Below are positions 43,613-52,136 of a stretch of DNA of 64,000 nucleotides, piece by piece; positions within the stretch are counted from its first letter, which is position 1; each line of letters begins with the position of its first letter. The position numbers and the translations under genes were made by a program. The stretch is from Gemmatimonadales bacterium (GTDB lineage Bacteria > Gemmatimonadota > Gemmatimonadetes > Palauibacterales > Palauibacteraceae). The stretch covers positions 62,001-126,000 of the forward strand of contig VXOJ01000014.1 of assembly GCA_009840115.1 (NCBI GenBank), given 5' to 3'. The notes beneath the pieces are model-generated. The model was not told the origin of the DNA, searched no databases, and worked only from the letters and a program-made list of their open reading frames with translations.

Positions 43613-45055
43613 TCAGGGTCCTCCGGTTTCGAGCGATCCCGCATACGCGGTGAACAGGTCGTTGATGTAGTGGACGTCGCGCCCCTCGCGGGCCAGGTAG
43701 CTCGCGGCCACCGCGGCCCGCGCTCCGCTCAGGCAATGTACGAGCAGCGAACCGTTCGGCGGCAGCCGGTCCGCGTAGTCGGGCAGCCGCGTGTAGGAGG
43801 CGTTGACCGCCCCCGGCAGGTGCGACGCCGCGTACTCCGCCGCGTATCTCACGTCGAGCACGTCGCCCTGCCCGCCCGTCGACAGCCGGCTTGCCGCCCG
43901 CAGGTCGATCTCCGGAATCGCGGCCGCCTCCCCGCCCTCGGCAAAGTACCGGTCGAGCGCTTCGTGCTCCACGAAACCCGTCACATCGTCGAACCCGATC
44001 CGCACCAGGCGCCGCACCGCCCACTCAAGATCCGTCTCATCGATGACGAGGGTGACCGCCGCGCCCTCCGGCAGGATCGAGCCCGCCGCGGTGCAGAACG
44101 ACTTCGTGAGGGGAACGTAGACCGACCCCGGGAGGTGCCGAGCCATGAACGCGGACCGGTCCGGCCGCGTGTCGATCACGACGTCCGCGGCGCTCGAACC
44201 CGCCCGGGCGCGAGATGCCGCCTCCCGCGGCGAGACGCGGCGCGGGCGCGGAAGGCCGCCCAGGACGGGGGCGCCATCGCGGTTGTCCCGCTTCATCCGG
44301 GCGAAGTACATCGGCGGCTCGGGCTGTCCCTCGAGGATATGGGAGACGAACGCGTCCTCTCCCTTCAGCGCCGCGGCGATCGCCGGACTGAAACGTCGTT
44401 CGTAACCCACGGTCGTCTCCGGCACGGCCCCGAGCGCCTTTCCGCACGAGGAACCGGCGCCGTGGGCCGGCCACACCTGCAGGTAGTCGGGCAGGTCGAG
44501 GAAGCTCCGCACCGAGCCGTACAGCCGGCGCGCCGCGGGCGTCATCGCCCCCGTGACCCGCGCCGCCGTCTCGAGCAGGTCCGGCCGGCCGAGGTCGCCC
44601 ACGAAGACGAAGTCCCCCGAGAGGAGACCCATGGGCTCGTCGGCCCCCGCCCCGCGGTCCGTGACCAGAAACGACAGGTGCTCGGGCGTGTGTCCCGGCG
44701 TATGCAGCGCCCGGAAGTCGATGTCGCCGGTCTCGAAGCGGGTACCGTCCCGCAGCGGCACGTGGTCGTAGCCCCCGTCGCGGGCCCACTCGTACCGCCA
44801 CTCGGGACCGCCCTCATCCGACAGGTAGAGCCGGGTGCCGAAGCGTTCCGCGAACTCCCTCGCGCCGGAGAGGAAATCGGCGTGAATGTGCGTCTCGGCC
44901 ACGGCGACGATCCGCAGGTCCTCGCTCGCCGCGAGGTCCGCGTAGCGGTCGATGTCGCGCTGGGGATCGAAGAGGATCGCGTCTCCGGTACGCTGGCACC
45001 CGATGAGGTACGCGTACTGCGCGAGCGTGTCGTCGAAAATCTGTCGAAAGAACAT
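43613..45055 (-). CDS. Persulfide dioxygenase-like MBL domain fused to two rhodanese domains
   Basis: 480 residues. N-terminal MBL domain with ETHIHADFLSG (H-x-H-x-D) and LHTPGHTPEH as in ETHE1-type persulfide dioxygenases, and LLSGDFVFVGDLGRPDLL; two rhodanese domains follow (about 280-370 and 385-475). The first lacks an active Cys (LVIDETDLEW), the second has VHCLSGARA with the catalytic Cys. This is the layout of BaeB/PDO2-type proteins that oxidise glutathione or protein persulfides to sulfite. Start ATG 45055. Lies 45 bases after the M20 gene stop and three before the propeller start. Confidence 0.9.
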   Translation of the reverse strand: MFFRQIFDDTLAQYAYLIGCQRTGDAILFDPQRDIDRYADLAASEDLRIVAVAETHIHADFLSGAREFAERFGTRLYLSDEGGPEWRYEWARDGGYDHVPLRDGTRFETGDIDFRALHTPGHTPEHLSFLVTDRGAGADEPMGLLSGDFVFVGDLGRPDLLETAARVTGAMTPAARRLYGSVRSFLDLPDYLQVWPAHGAGSSCGKALGAVPETTVGYERRFSPAIAAALKGEDAFVSHILEGQPEPPMYFARMKRDNRDGAPVLGGLPRPRRVSPREAASRARAGSSAADVVIDTRPDRSAFMARHLPGSVYVPLTKSFCTAAGSILPEGAAVTLVIDETDLEWAVRRLVRIGFDDVTGFVEHEALDRYFAEGGEAAAIPEIDLRAASRLSTGGQGDVLDVRYAAEYAASHLPGAVNASYTRLPDYADRLPPNGSLLVHCLSGARAAVAASYLAREGRDVHYINDLFTAYAGSLETGGP

Positions 45056-45100
45056 CTCGTCGAAGCCGCCTCTCGAAGCTCTCCGGCGCGCCGGGTGCCG

Positions 45101-46297
45101 CTACGGCGCCGCGATCAGCCCCGCCAGCAACGCGACGCGCTCCACGGCCCGGTCGATCCACACGAACTCGTGCCGGGCATGGGCGCCGTCGCCCACGGCT
45201 CCCAGCCCGTCGAGCGTCGCCGTGTACTGGCTCGTCAAGTTACCGTCCGAGCCGCCGCCCGCCGATCCCTCCTCGAGTTCGAGGCCGATCTCGTCCGCCA
45301 CCCGGAGCGCCCGCTCCCAGAGCGCCACGTTGCGCGGGGTGCGCTCCAGCGGCCCGCGTCTGGCCACCTCCGTGACCGTGATCCGCGTCCCCGGCACCGT
45401 GGGCTCCAGTCCGAACATCCCCTCGCGGATGCGGTCGGCCTCGGTGGCCGTCCACACGCGCACGTCCACCTCGCAACTCGCATGCGCCGCGACGACGTTG
45501 GAGCGGGAGCCTCCCTCGATGACGCCCACGTTCATCGTCGTCCCGGCCCCGGGGTCCGCCAGGCGGTCGATCCGCCGGATCGCGTGGGCGAGTTCGAGGA
45601 TCGCCGACGCCCCCTCTTCCGGGGCGAGTCCCGCGTGCGAACTCCGTCCCGCGACCTCGACGCGGTACTGGCCGATCCCCTTGCGCCGCGTCTTGAGTCG
45701 GCCGCCGGGGCCCAGCGCCGGTTCGAGGACGAACGCCCGTGACGCGCCGCGCGCGAGATCGCGAATCAGCGGCTCGGATTCGGGGCTCCCGATCTCCTCG
45801 TCCGAGTTGATGAAGAAGACGGGTGCGACGCCCGCGTCCAGCCCGACGTCCCGGAGCGCCCGCAGCGCGAACACGCCGATCGCGAGTCCGGTCTTCATGT
45901 CGAAGGCGCCGGGACCCGTGAGGCGCCCGTCCGATACCCGCACGGGCATTTCCCGCAGCGTGCCGATGGGCCACACCGTGTCCATGTGTCCGACGAGAAG
46001 TTGTGCCCCGCTCGCAGCGCGCCCGTCCGCCGCGGCCCGCCCGTCGGCCGCCCCGGGGCTCCGCGCCAGCAGGTGGCCGCCGCTCGCCTGCCCCGGGATG
46101 TGCTCTACGTCCAGACCGAGGTCGCTCAGGGTCTCCGTGAGGATCGCGCGGATGCCGCGCTGGGCCTCCGGGTCGGTGGAAGGGGATTCCTCGAGCACGA
46201 GTTGAGAGATGAAATCGACGAACTCGTCGCGCAGGTCAGCCATCCGCCCGCTCACGGCCTGCGCGGGCGTGCGCCCGTTCGCCCCGGAGCCGGTCAC
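45101..46297 (-). CDS. M20-family metallopeptidase, carboxypeptidase G2-like
   Basis: 398 residues. Zinc hydrolase: LLVGHMDTVWP (metal His), GPGAFDMKTGLA (bridging Asp), INSDEEIGSPES (catalytic Glu pair), FVLEPALG (Glu ligand) and RHEFVWID (His ligand near the end). The pattern fits glutamate carboxypeptidase / CPG2-type enzymes that cleave folyl- or N-acyl-glutamates. An Ala/Gly-rich loop (about 80-95) is inserted before the metal His. GTG start overlaps the preceding stop (GTGA). Confidence 0.9.
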   Translation of the reverse strand: MTGSGANGRTPAQAVSGRMADLRDEFVDFISQLVLEESPSTDPEAQRGIRAILTETLSDLGLDVEHIPGQASGGHLLARSPGAADGRAAADGRAASGAQLLVGHMDTVWPIGTLREMPVRVSDGRLTGPGAFDMKTGLAIGVFALRALRDVGLDAGVAPVFFINSDEEIGSPESEPLIRDLARGASRAFVLEPALGPGGRLKTRRKGIGQYRVEVAGRSSHAGLAPEEGASAILELAHAIRRIDRLADPGAGTTMNVGVIEGGSRSNVVAAHASCEVDVRVWTATEADRIREGMFGLEPTVPGTRITVTEVARRGPLERTPRNVALWERALRVADEIGLELEEGSAGGGSDGNLTSQYTATLDGLGAVGDGAHARHEFVWIDRAVERVALLAGLIAAP

Positions 46298-47127
46298 GTG
46301 CCGCCCCCTCCGTCTCCGCCGTCCGTCTGCAGCACGCCCTCGATCAGCGTTCGGTGCGCCTGGTATTCGGGGAGGTCCGGGATCCCCCCGGCCTCCGCCA
46401 CCCGCTCCCGGATTCGGGCTCTGAACGCCTCCGCCCCCTCGGCGTCCTCCTCGACGTCGGCCGCGCGCGCGGCGAGCAGGAGCCCCAGCAGGTGGTCCGG
46501 ATGCGCGGCGAGGATCTCATCCGCCTGTTCCCGGGCGAGACCGGACGCTCCCGTGAGGAGACGGAGGAGGCCGACGTGGAACCGCGCATCGGCGTCGATC
46601 TCCTCGGGAGGGACGGCGTCGTACGCCTGCAACGCCATGTCGATGAAGAAGGCGGCGCGCTCGAAGTCGCCGCCCTCGTGCTCCCGCATCACGCGCTCGA
46701 AGAGCCGGTCCGCGACCCCTCGCGGGCCCATGGCCGCGAGTTCCTCCATGCTCGGCATGCCGGCGCCCCCGGCGTCGCCCGCCGCCTCGGCCGCCGGGGC
46801 GCCGCCCATCGTCTCGCCCGGGAGGCCGCCCGTCATCGTCATGTCTCCGACCCGCGTCACGCTTCCCCGCTGGACGAGCACGGCGATCATCACCGAGAAG
46901 ACCGCGAGCCCGAGGCCCGAGAGGACCCACGGGAGCAGGGCCGAGCGAGGCTTCCGCGGCGGAGCGCCCACGGGCGTACCGCATGCGGTGCAGTAGAGGG
47001 CGTCCTGCCGGAGCGGAGCCTGACAGGCCGGACATCCCGCGCGCCGGCCGAGCGGGGCCCCGCATTGCGCGCAGAAGTTGCCCGACGCGCGACTCCCGCA
47101 GCGCGGGCACGCCGCGGCCCGGTTCAT
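46294..47127 (-). CDS. Zinc-ribbon single-pass membrane protein with helical C-terminal domain
   Basis: 277 residues. Two zinc ribbons at the N-terminus (CPRCGSRASGNFCAQC and CPACQAPLRQDALYCTAC), a transmembrane helix (LLPWVLSGLGLAVFSVMIAVLV, about 60-85), a Gly/Met-rich linker and a periplasmic helical part with TPR-like helices (about 140-260; RAAFFIDMALQAYDAVPPEEIDADARFHVGLLRLL). It may be a scaffold. ATG overlaps the M28 stop (ATGA) and its own stop overlaps the M20 start. Confidence 0.72.
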   Translation of the reverse strand: MNRAAACPRCGSRASGNFCAQCGAPLGRRAGCPACQAPLRQDALYCTACGTPVGAPPRKPRSALLPWVLSGLGLAVFSVMIAVLVQRGSVTRVGDMTMTGGLPGETMGGAPAAEAAGDAGGAGMPSMEELAAMGPRGVADRLFERVMREHEGGDFERAAFFIDMALQAYDAVPPEEIDADARFHVGLLRLLTGASGLAREQADEILAAHPDHLLGLLLAARAADVEEDAEGAEAFRARIRERVAEAGGIPDLPEYQAHRTLIEGVLQTDGGDGGGGT

Positions 47128-48401
47128 TGGGGCCGGTCGGCCCGGTCGCCGAGCCGCACGGTCGCCCGGCGTTCCTCGCCGTCACGCAGATAGCGGAGCA
47201 CGACCTCGTCGCCCGGCCGGTACGCGGCGAGGGCGTCCGTGAACGCCTGCAGATCCTCGACCTCGTAGTCGCCGAGACCGATGAGGACATCTCCTCTGGC
47301 GAGGCCGCCGCCCGCCGCGGGCGACCCCTCCGTGACCCCTGCGAGGAGTACCCCGACGTCGACGGGCGTGAAGTCGGGCACGGTCCCGAGCCAGGCCCCG
47401 GACCCGCTCGCGCGCTGCTCCCGCTCTCCCACGCCCGGAATGACGGCCAGACGCTCCGTCCGGTTGGCAAGCGTCCGCACGACGTTCTCCGTCAGGCGCG
47501 CCACCCGTCCGAGGCCGGGCGCGTCGATCTTCTCCGCGTCGTCCGTGTGCCGGTGATAATCGGCGTGCACGTTCGTGAAGAAGTGGAGGACGGGGATCTC
47601 GTTCGCGTAGAACGAAGTGTGGTCGCTGGGTCCGAACCCGCCCTCCTCCCAGGCGAGCGAGATCCCCAGATCCGCGTTCGCCGCGGGGACGATCTCCTCC
47701 CACTCCGGCGCCGTTCCCATCCCGTACACGATCAATTCATCGTCCTCGAGCCGCCCCACCATGTCGAGGTTGATCATGGCCACGGTCTCCTCCAGCGGAA
47801 TCGCCGGATGGTTCGCGTACCAGGCCGAGCCGATCAGCCCCAGTTCCTCTCCCGTGAAGGCGATGAACACGATCGACCGCGCCGGACGGAGCCCGCCGCG
47901 CAGCGCGCGCGCCGCCGCGAGGACGGCCGCCACTCCCGAGGCGTTGTCGTCCGCCCCGTTGTGGATCTCGCCCGCCTCCCCGGTGCTCCCGAACTCGCCC
48001 AACCCCAGGTGGTCGTAGTGCGCGCCCACCACAACGGCGCTCTCGCGCAACTCGGGATCGCTCCCCCTCAGGATCCCGACGACGTTGCGTCCCCGGCCCG
48101 GCGGCGCGTGCGGCTGCGCGGCGCTCGCGAGCGGAAGCTCCTGGAAGAACCCGTCCTCCCCGCCCGGCTCGAGCCCGAGCGAGGCGAACATCGCGGCGAT
48201 GTAGTCGCCCGCGCACCGCTCGCCCGCGCTCCCGGACAACCGGCCCCCGAGCGCATCGTCCGCCAGGTATCGCACCGTCTCCATCGGCGACCCGAGCCCC
48301 TCGCCGTATTCGGGACAGGCCGCCTCATCCGGCTGCCCCTGCTGACCCTCAAGCCCTCCGTAGGCGGTGAGCGAGACGAATGCGAGTGTAACGCGGAGCA
48401 C
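47124..48401 (-). CDS. Secreted M28-family metallopeptidase with PDZ domain
   Basis: 425 residues from GTG 48401. Signal-like N-terminus (LRVTLAFVSLTAYGG). Peptidase domain: VVGAHYDHLG (His-x-Asp ligand), NGADDNASGVAAVL (bridging Asp), FTGEELGLIGS (catalytic Glu and ligand) and SDHTSFYANEIPVLHFFTN (His). A PDZ domain follows (about 330-425: GVLLAGVTEGSPAAGGGLARGDVLIGL). Likely an exported aminopeptidase. First gene of the minus-strand run; diverges from ccmE across about 115 bases. Confidence 0.9.
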   Translation of the reverse strand: MLRVTLAFVSLTAYGGLEGQQGQPDEAACPEYGEGLGSPMETVRYLADDALGGRLSGSAGERCAGDYIAAMFASLGLEPGGEDGFFQELPLASAAQPHAPPGRGRNVVGILRGSDPELRESAVVVGAHYDHLGLGEFGSTGEAGEIHNGADDNASGVAAVLAAARALRGGLRPARSIVFIAFTGEELGLIGSAWYANHPAIPLEETVAMINLDMVGRLEDDELIVYGMGTAPEWEEIVPAANADLGISLAWEEGGFGPSDHTSFYANEIPVLHFFTNVHADYHRHTDDAEKIDAPGLGRVARLTENVVRTLANRTERLAVIPGVGEREQRASGSGAWLGTVPDFTPVDVGVLLAGVTEGSPAAGGGLARGDVLIGLGDYEVEDLQAFTDALAAYRPGDEVVLRYLRDGEERRATVRLGDRADRPQ

Positions 48402-48516
48402 GACGGGGACTCTCCTTCTTCGAGGCAAGTGCGGGTCTACCTCCGCGAGGTTCGCGCCTCGGCGGTGCTGTGGCAAGCGCGGGGCGGAACGTGCATCTTG
48501 CGGGGCAATCCGCACG

Positions 48517-48975
48517 ATGGTCTTCGAAGGCGAGGGAACGTTGAGACGGAAACTCTGGATGCTGGCGGGGCTCGGGGCGATCGCGGTGGCGATCACGGTG
48601 CTCGCGGCGGGCGGGTTGAACGAGAACATGGTGTTCTTCCTCACGCCCGCCGAACTGGAGGCGCGCGGAGTCGAGGTCGTGGACCAGCCGATCCGGCTCG
48701 GGGGCCAGGTCAAGCCGGGAAGCGTGGACTGGAGTCCGGAGTCCGCCCGACTGCGTTTCGTCATCAGCGAGGAGAACATCGAGATCCCCGTCGAGAGCAC
48801 GGGCGCGCCCCCCTCCATGTTCCAGCCGGGGATGGGCGTCGTCGTCGAGGGGGCCTACGGGGACGATGGCGTCTTCCGCGCCACGAACCTGATGGTGAAG
48901 CACTCGAACGAATACGCCCCTCCGGAGCACGCGGACGACGCGGGCCAGGTCTACAAGTCCCTCCTCGAAAACTGA
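48517..48975 (+). CDS. ccmE: Cytochrome c maturation heme chaperone CcmE
   Basis: 152 residues. Membrane-anchored periplasmic chaperone that holds heme covalently. N-terminal helix RRKLWMLAGLGAIAVAITVL, then the OB-fold with FLTPAELEARG, LGGQVKPGSVDW and FRATNLMVKHSNEYAPPE, where the His of KHSNEY is the heme-binding His and the Tyr also matches. ATG 48517 or TTG 48541 (the latter with GAGGGAA just upstream) may be the start. Heads ccmEFGH. Confidence 0.9.
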   Translation: MVFEGEGTLRRKLWMLAGLGAIAVAITVLAAGGLNENMVFFLTPAELEARGVEVVDQPIRLGGQVKPGSVDWSPESARLRFVISEENIEIPVESTGAPPSMFQPGMGVVVEGAYGDDGVFRATNLMVKHSNEYAPPEHADDAGQVYKSLLEN

Positions 48976-48976
48976 C

Positions 48977-51043
48977 ATGCTGAGCACGCTCGGCTACGCG
49001 TCCGTCATCGCGGCGCTCCTGGCCGCCGCGGTGGCCACGGTGGCCGGCGGCTGGGCCGGCCTGTCCCGCTCCGGCAGCGAGATGTCCGCGGCCCTGGCCC
49101 GCCGCGCCGCCTACTTCGCCTTCTTCGCGATGTCCGGCGGCATGCTCGTGATGGAGGTCGCCCTCCTCACGCACGACTTCAGCGTCGAGTACGTGGCGCG
49201 CGTGGGGAGCCGCGAGACGCCGACCTACTACACGGCGATCTCGCTCTGGAGCAGCCTCGAGGGCTCGATCCTCTTCTGGGGCTGGATTCTCGCCGGGTAC
49301 GGGGCGCTCTTCGCCTTCACCCGCCGCCGCGAGTTCGGGGCGCTGCGGACGGCCGGGGAACGCCTGACCGCGCTCGGCGGCGGGCTCGCGCACGGCCTCC
49401 GCACGACCCCGCTCGTCCTCGGCGTCATCGGCGCCGTGCAACTCTTCTTCTTCGGACTCCTGGCGGGCGCGGCGAATCCGTTCGGCATCGTGGATCCCGT
49501 GCCGGCCAACGGCCCCGGACCCAATCCCCTCCTCCAGAACCATCCGCTCATGGGCCTGCATCCGCCCATGCTCTACTTCGGGTTCGTGGGGATGACGGTG
49601 CCCTTCGCGTTCGCGATCGCCGCGCTTCTGCGGGGGAACGTCGAGGCGCGCTGGCTGCGGGACGCCCGCCGCTGGATGGTCGCGGCGTGGGCCTTCCTCA
49701 CCATGGGAATCATCGGTGGCGGCTGGTGGTCGTACGAGGTCCTGGGCTGGGGGGGCGCCTGGGCGTGGGATCCGGTGGAGAACGCGTCCTTCCTCCCCTG
49801 GCTTACGGCCACCGCCTTCCTGCACTCCGCGATGGTCCAGGAACGGCGGGGGATGCTGAAGACGTGGAACCTCACGCTGATGATCTCGACCTTCCTCCTC
49901 ACCCTGTTCGGGACGTTCCTCACGCGGTCGGGCGTCATCGACTCGGTGCACGCCTTCACCGAGGGCGTCATCGGGCCCGTGTTCCTCGCCTTCATCGCCG
50001 TGGTGGCGATCGCGTCGCTGGCCCTCATCGGGTGGAGGAGCAACCGCCTGCGGGCGCCGGGTCAGGTGGAGAGTCCCGCCTCGCGCGAGTCCGCCTTCAT
50101 CCTCAACAACCTCCTCTTCGTCGGCTTCACCTTCACGGTCCTCCTCGGCACGATGTGGCCGCTCGTCGTGGAGGCGCTGCGGGGCGACCGGATCAGCGTG
50201 GGCCCGCCGTACTTCGACCAGGTCGCGAGCCCCATCGGGTTGGCGCTCATCTTTCTGATGGGGGTCGGACCGGCGCTCCCGTGGCGGCGGGCCGGGCGTG
50301 AGCAGTTGAAGCGGTCGTTCGTGTGGCCGGCCATCGTCGGAGCGGCGGCGGGGCTTCTCGCCTTCGCGCTCGGCATCGGGTATTTCCTCCCCGTTCTCAC
50401 GATCGCCTTCGCCGCCTTCGTGCTGACGACGATCGCGGACGAGTTCCGGAAGGGGATCGCGGCGCGGCGGAGGATCGCGGAGCGCTCGTTCCTCGGCGCG
50501 CTGCGGGACCTGTTCGCGCGCACGGGCCAGCGCTACGGCGGCTACATCGTGCACGTGGGGGTGATCGTCATCGCGCTCGCGATCTCCGTCTCGTGGACGT
50601 GGAAGACGGAACGGGAGATGACGCTCCGGCCCGGCGAAAGGCTGGCGATCGAGGACTACGAGGTGGAACTCGTCGAGGTGTGGGGGCGCGAGGAACCGCA
50701 CCGGTTCGTCATCGGCGCGACGTTCACGGCGTTTCGTAACGGGCGGGAGATCGGCGAAGAGCGGCCGCGGATCAACTTCTACACCGCGACCGCGCAGAAC
50801 ATCGCGACGCCCGCCGTGAAGAGTTCGCTCACGAGCGACCTCTATCTCACGCTGATGGCGGTAGACCCGGAACGCGGAGCGCACGCGACGGTGCGGGCGA
50901 TCGTGAATCCGGGCATCGTCTGGCTCTGGATCGGGGGCATGATCATGGGCGTGGGCGCCCTGATCGCGATCTGGCCCTGGGGCCGGAGCCGGGTGCGGGC
51001 CGCGAGGACCGAACTGCTCGCCGATCCGGCGGCCGCGGCATGA
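48977..51043 (+). CDS. ccmF: Cytochrome c heme lyase subunit CcmF
   Basis: 688 residues with about 14 transmembrane helices. Attaches heme from CcmE to the apocytochrome CxxCH motif together with CcmH. The tryptophan-rich heme motif is intact: LGWGGAWAWDPVENASFLPW (about residues 253-272). The long periplasmic domain follows near the C-terminus. Starts one base after the ccmE stop and overlaps ccmG by ATGA. Confidence 0.95.
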   Translation: MLSTLGYASVIAALLAAAVATVAGGWAGLSRSGSEMSAALARRAAYFAFFAMSGGMLVMEVALLTHDFSVEYVARVGSRETPTYYTAISLWSSLEGSILFWGWILAGYGALFAFTRRREFGALRTAGERLTALGGGLAHGLRTTPLVLGVIGAVQLFFFGLLAGAANPFGIVDPVPANGPGPNPLLQNHPLMGLHPPMLYFGFVGMTVPFAFAIAALLRGNVEARWLRDARRWMVAAWAFLTMGIIGGGWWSYEVLGWGGAWAWDPVENASFLPWLTATAFLHSAMVQERRGMLKTWNLTLMISTFLLTLFGTFLTRSGVIDSVHAFTEGVIGPVFLAFIAVVAIASLALIGWRSNRLRAPGQVESPASRESAFILNNLLFVGFTFTVLLGTMWPLVVEALRGDRISVGPPYFDQVASPIGLALIFLMGVGPALPWRRAGREQLKRSFVWPAIVGAAAGLLAFALGIGYFLPVLTIAFAAFVLTTIADEFRKGIAARRRIAERSFLGALRDLFARTGQRYGGYIVHVGVIVIALAISVSWTWKTEREMTLRPGERLAIEDYEVELVEVWGREEPHRFVIGATFTAFRNGREIGEERPRINFYTATAQNIATPAVKSSLTSDLYLTLMAVDPERGAHATVRAIVNPGIVWLWIGGMIMGVGALIAIWPWGRSRVRAARTELLADPAAAA

Positions 51044-51594
51044 AAGGCTGGTGGCGGTGGGCCCTGCCCCTGGCGGCCGTGCCCGTCCTGGCGCTCCTCT
51101 ACTGGGGGCTGGGCCAGGACCAGCGGCGGCTTCCGTCCGCGCTCGAAGGGCGCGAGGCGCCCGCGTTCCGGCTCGCCGACCTCTACAACCCGAGCGATTC
51201 GGTGAACCTGAGCGACTTCGAGGGAAAGGTCGTCGTGCTCAACTACTGGGCCTCTTGGTGCATCCCGTGCATCGCCGAGCACCCGGTGCTCGTGCGGCTG
51301 CGCGAGACGTACGATCCGGAGGAGGTGGCGCTCGTCGGCGTTCTCTTCCAGGACACGCCGGCGAACGGGATGCGCTTCATTGAGGAGCTGGGCGGGGAGT
51401 GGCCGCTCGTCACGGATCCGGGGAGCCGGACCGCGATCGAATACGGCGTGTACGGGGTGCCCGAGACCTACTTCATCGGCGCGGACGGCGTGGTCGCGCT
51501 GCGGCACGATCTCGCGGTGACCTGGGACCTCGTCGAGCGGAAGGTGGACTCGCTGCTCGTCGCCCGGCGCACCGCCGGTCCGGCGGGAAGCTGA
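51040..51594 (+). CDS. ccmG: Thioredoxin-like cytochrome c maturation protein CcmG/DsbE
   Basis: 184 residues. Signal-anchor WWRWALPLAAVPVLALLYWGL, then a thioredoxin fold with NYWASWCIPCIAEHP (active-site CxxC), GVLFQDTP and the cis-Pro loop GVYGVPETYFI. Keeps apocytochrome cysteines reduced. ATG overlaps the ccmF stop (ATGA) and its own TGA overlaps the ccmH ATG (TGATG). Confidence 0.94.
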   Translation: MKGWWRWALPLAAVPVLALLYWGLGQDQRRLPSALEGREAPAFRLADLYNPSDSVNLSDFEGKVVVLNYWASWCIPCIAEHPVLVRLRETYDPEEVALVGVLFQDTPANGMRFIEELGGEWPLVTDPGSRTAIEYGVYGVPETYFIGADGVVALRHDLAVTWDLVERKVDSLLVARRTAGPAGS

Positions 51595-52130
51595 TGTCGC
51601 GCGTCGCATTCGCCGCCGCCGTGCTCGCCGCGGCCGGGGTGGCCCTCGGCGCGGCGCCCGCCGCCGCCCAGACCGTCGACGGGGCCCTCGACGGCATCGA
51701 GCGGCCGGCCGCCCCGGGCGACCCGGTCCGCAGCGCCGAAATCGACCAGCGGACGGCGGAGATCGGCGCCACGCTGCGCTGCCCCATCTGCCGCCAGCAG
51801 TCGATCGCGGAGTCCTCCTCCCGCATCGCGCGCGAGATGCAGGACGTGATCCGGACCATGCTCGCGGAGGGCCGCACGCCGGAGGAGATCGAGGCCTACT
51901 TCGTGGAAGCGTACGGCCCCTGGGTCCTCCTCAAGCCGCGGGCCGAAGGGATGAACCTCTTCGTTTACGCCGGACCCGGTCTGGCCTTCCTCCTCGGCGG
52001 GTTCATCGTCGCGCGCCGCCTCCGCCGCGGCCGGAGCCCTGACGAGGAAGCGCGCGAGGAGCCCGCAACGCCGGACCACCTGCGGAAGGCGGACCGGAAG
52101 TGGCTGGAGGCCGCGATCAGAGGGTCCTGA
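51594..52130 (+). CDS. ccmH: Cytochrome c maturation protein CcmH (CycL-like)
   Basis: 178 residues. Signal peptide (VLAAAGVALGAAPAAAQ), then LRCPICRQQSIAESSS, the redox LRCxxC motif that reduces apocytochrome c, and a C-terminal membrane helix (LFVYAGPGLAFLLGGFIVARRL). No CcmI-type domain follows. Only E-F-G-H of system I are in this window; ccmABCD must be elsewhere. Confidence 0.93.
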   Translation: MSRVAFAAAVLAAAGVALGAAPAAAQTVDGALDGIERPAAPGDPVRSAEIDQRTAEIGATLRCPICRQQSIAESSSRIAREMQDVIRTMLAEGRTPEEIEAYFVEAYGPWVLLKPRAEGMNLFVYAGPGLAFLLGGFIVARRLRRGRSPDEEAREEPATPDHLRKADRKWLEAAIRGS

Positions 52131-52136
52131 TCGGGC

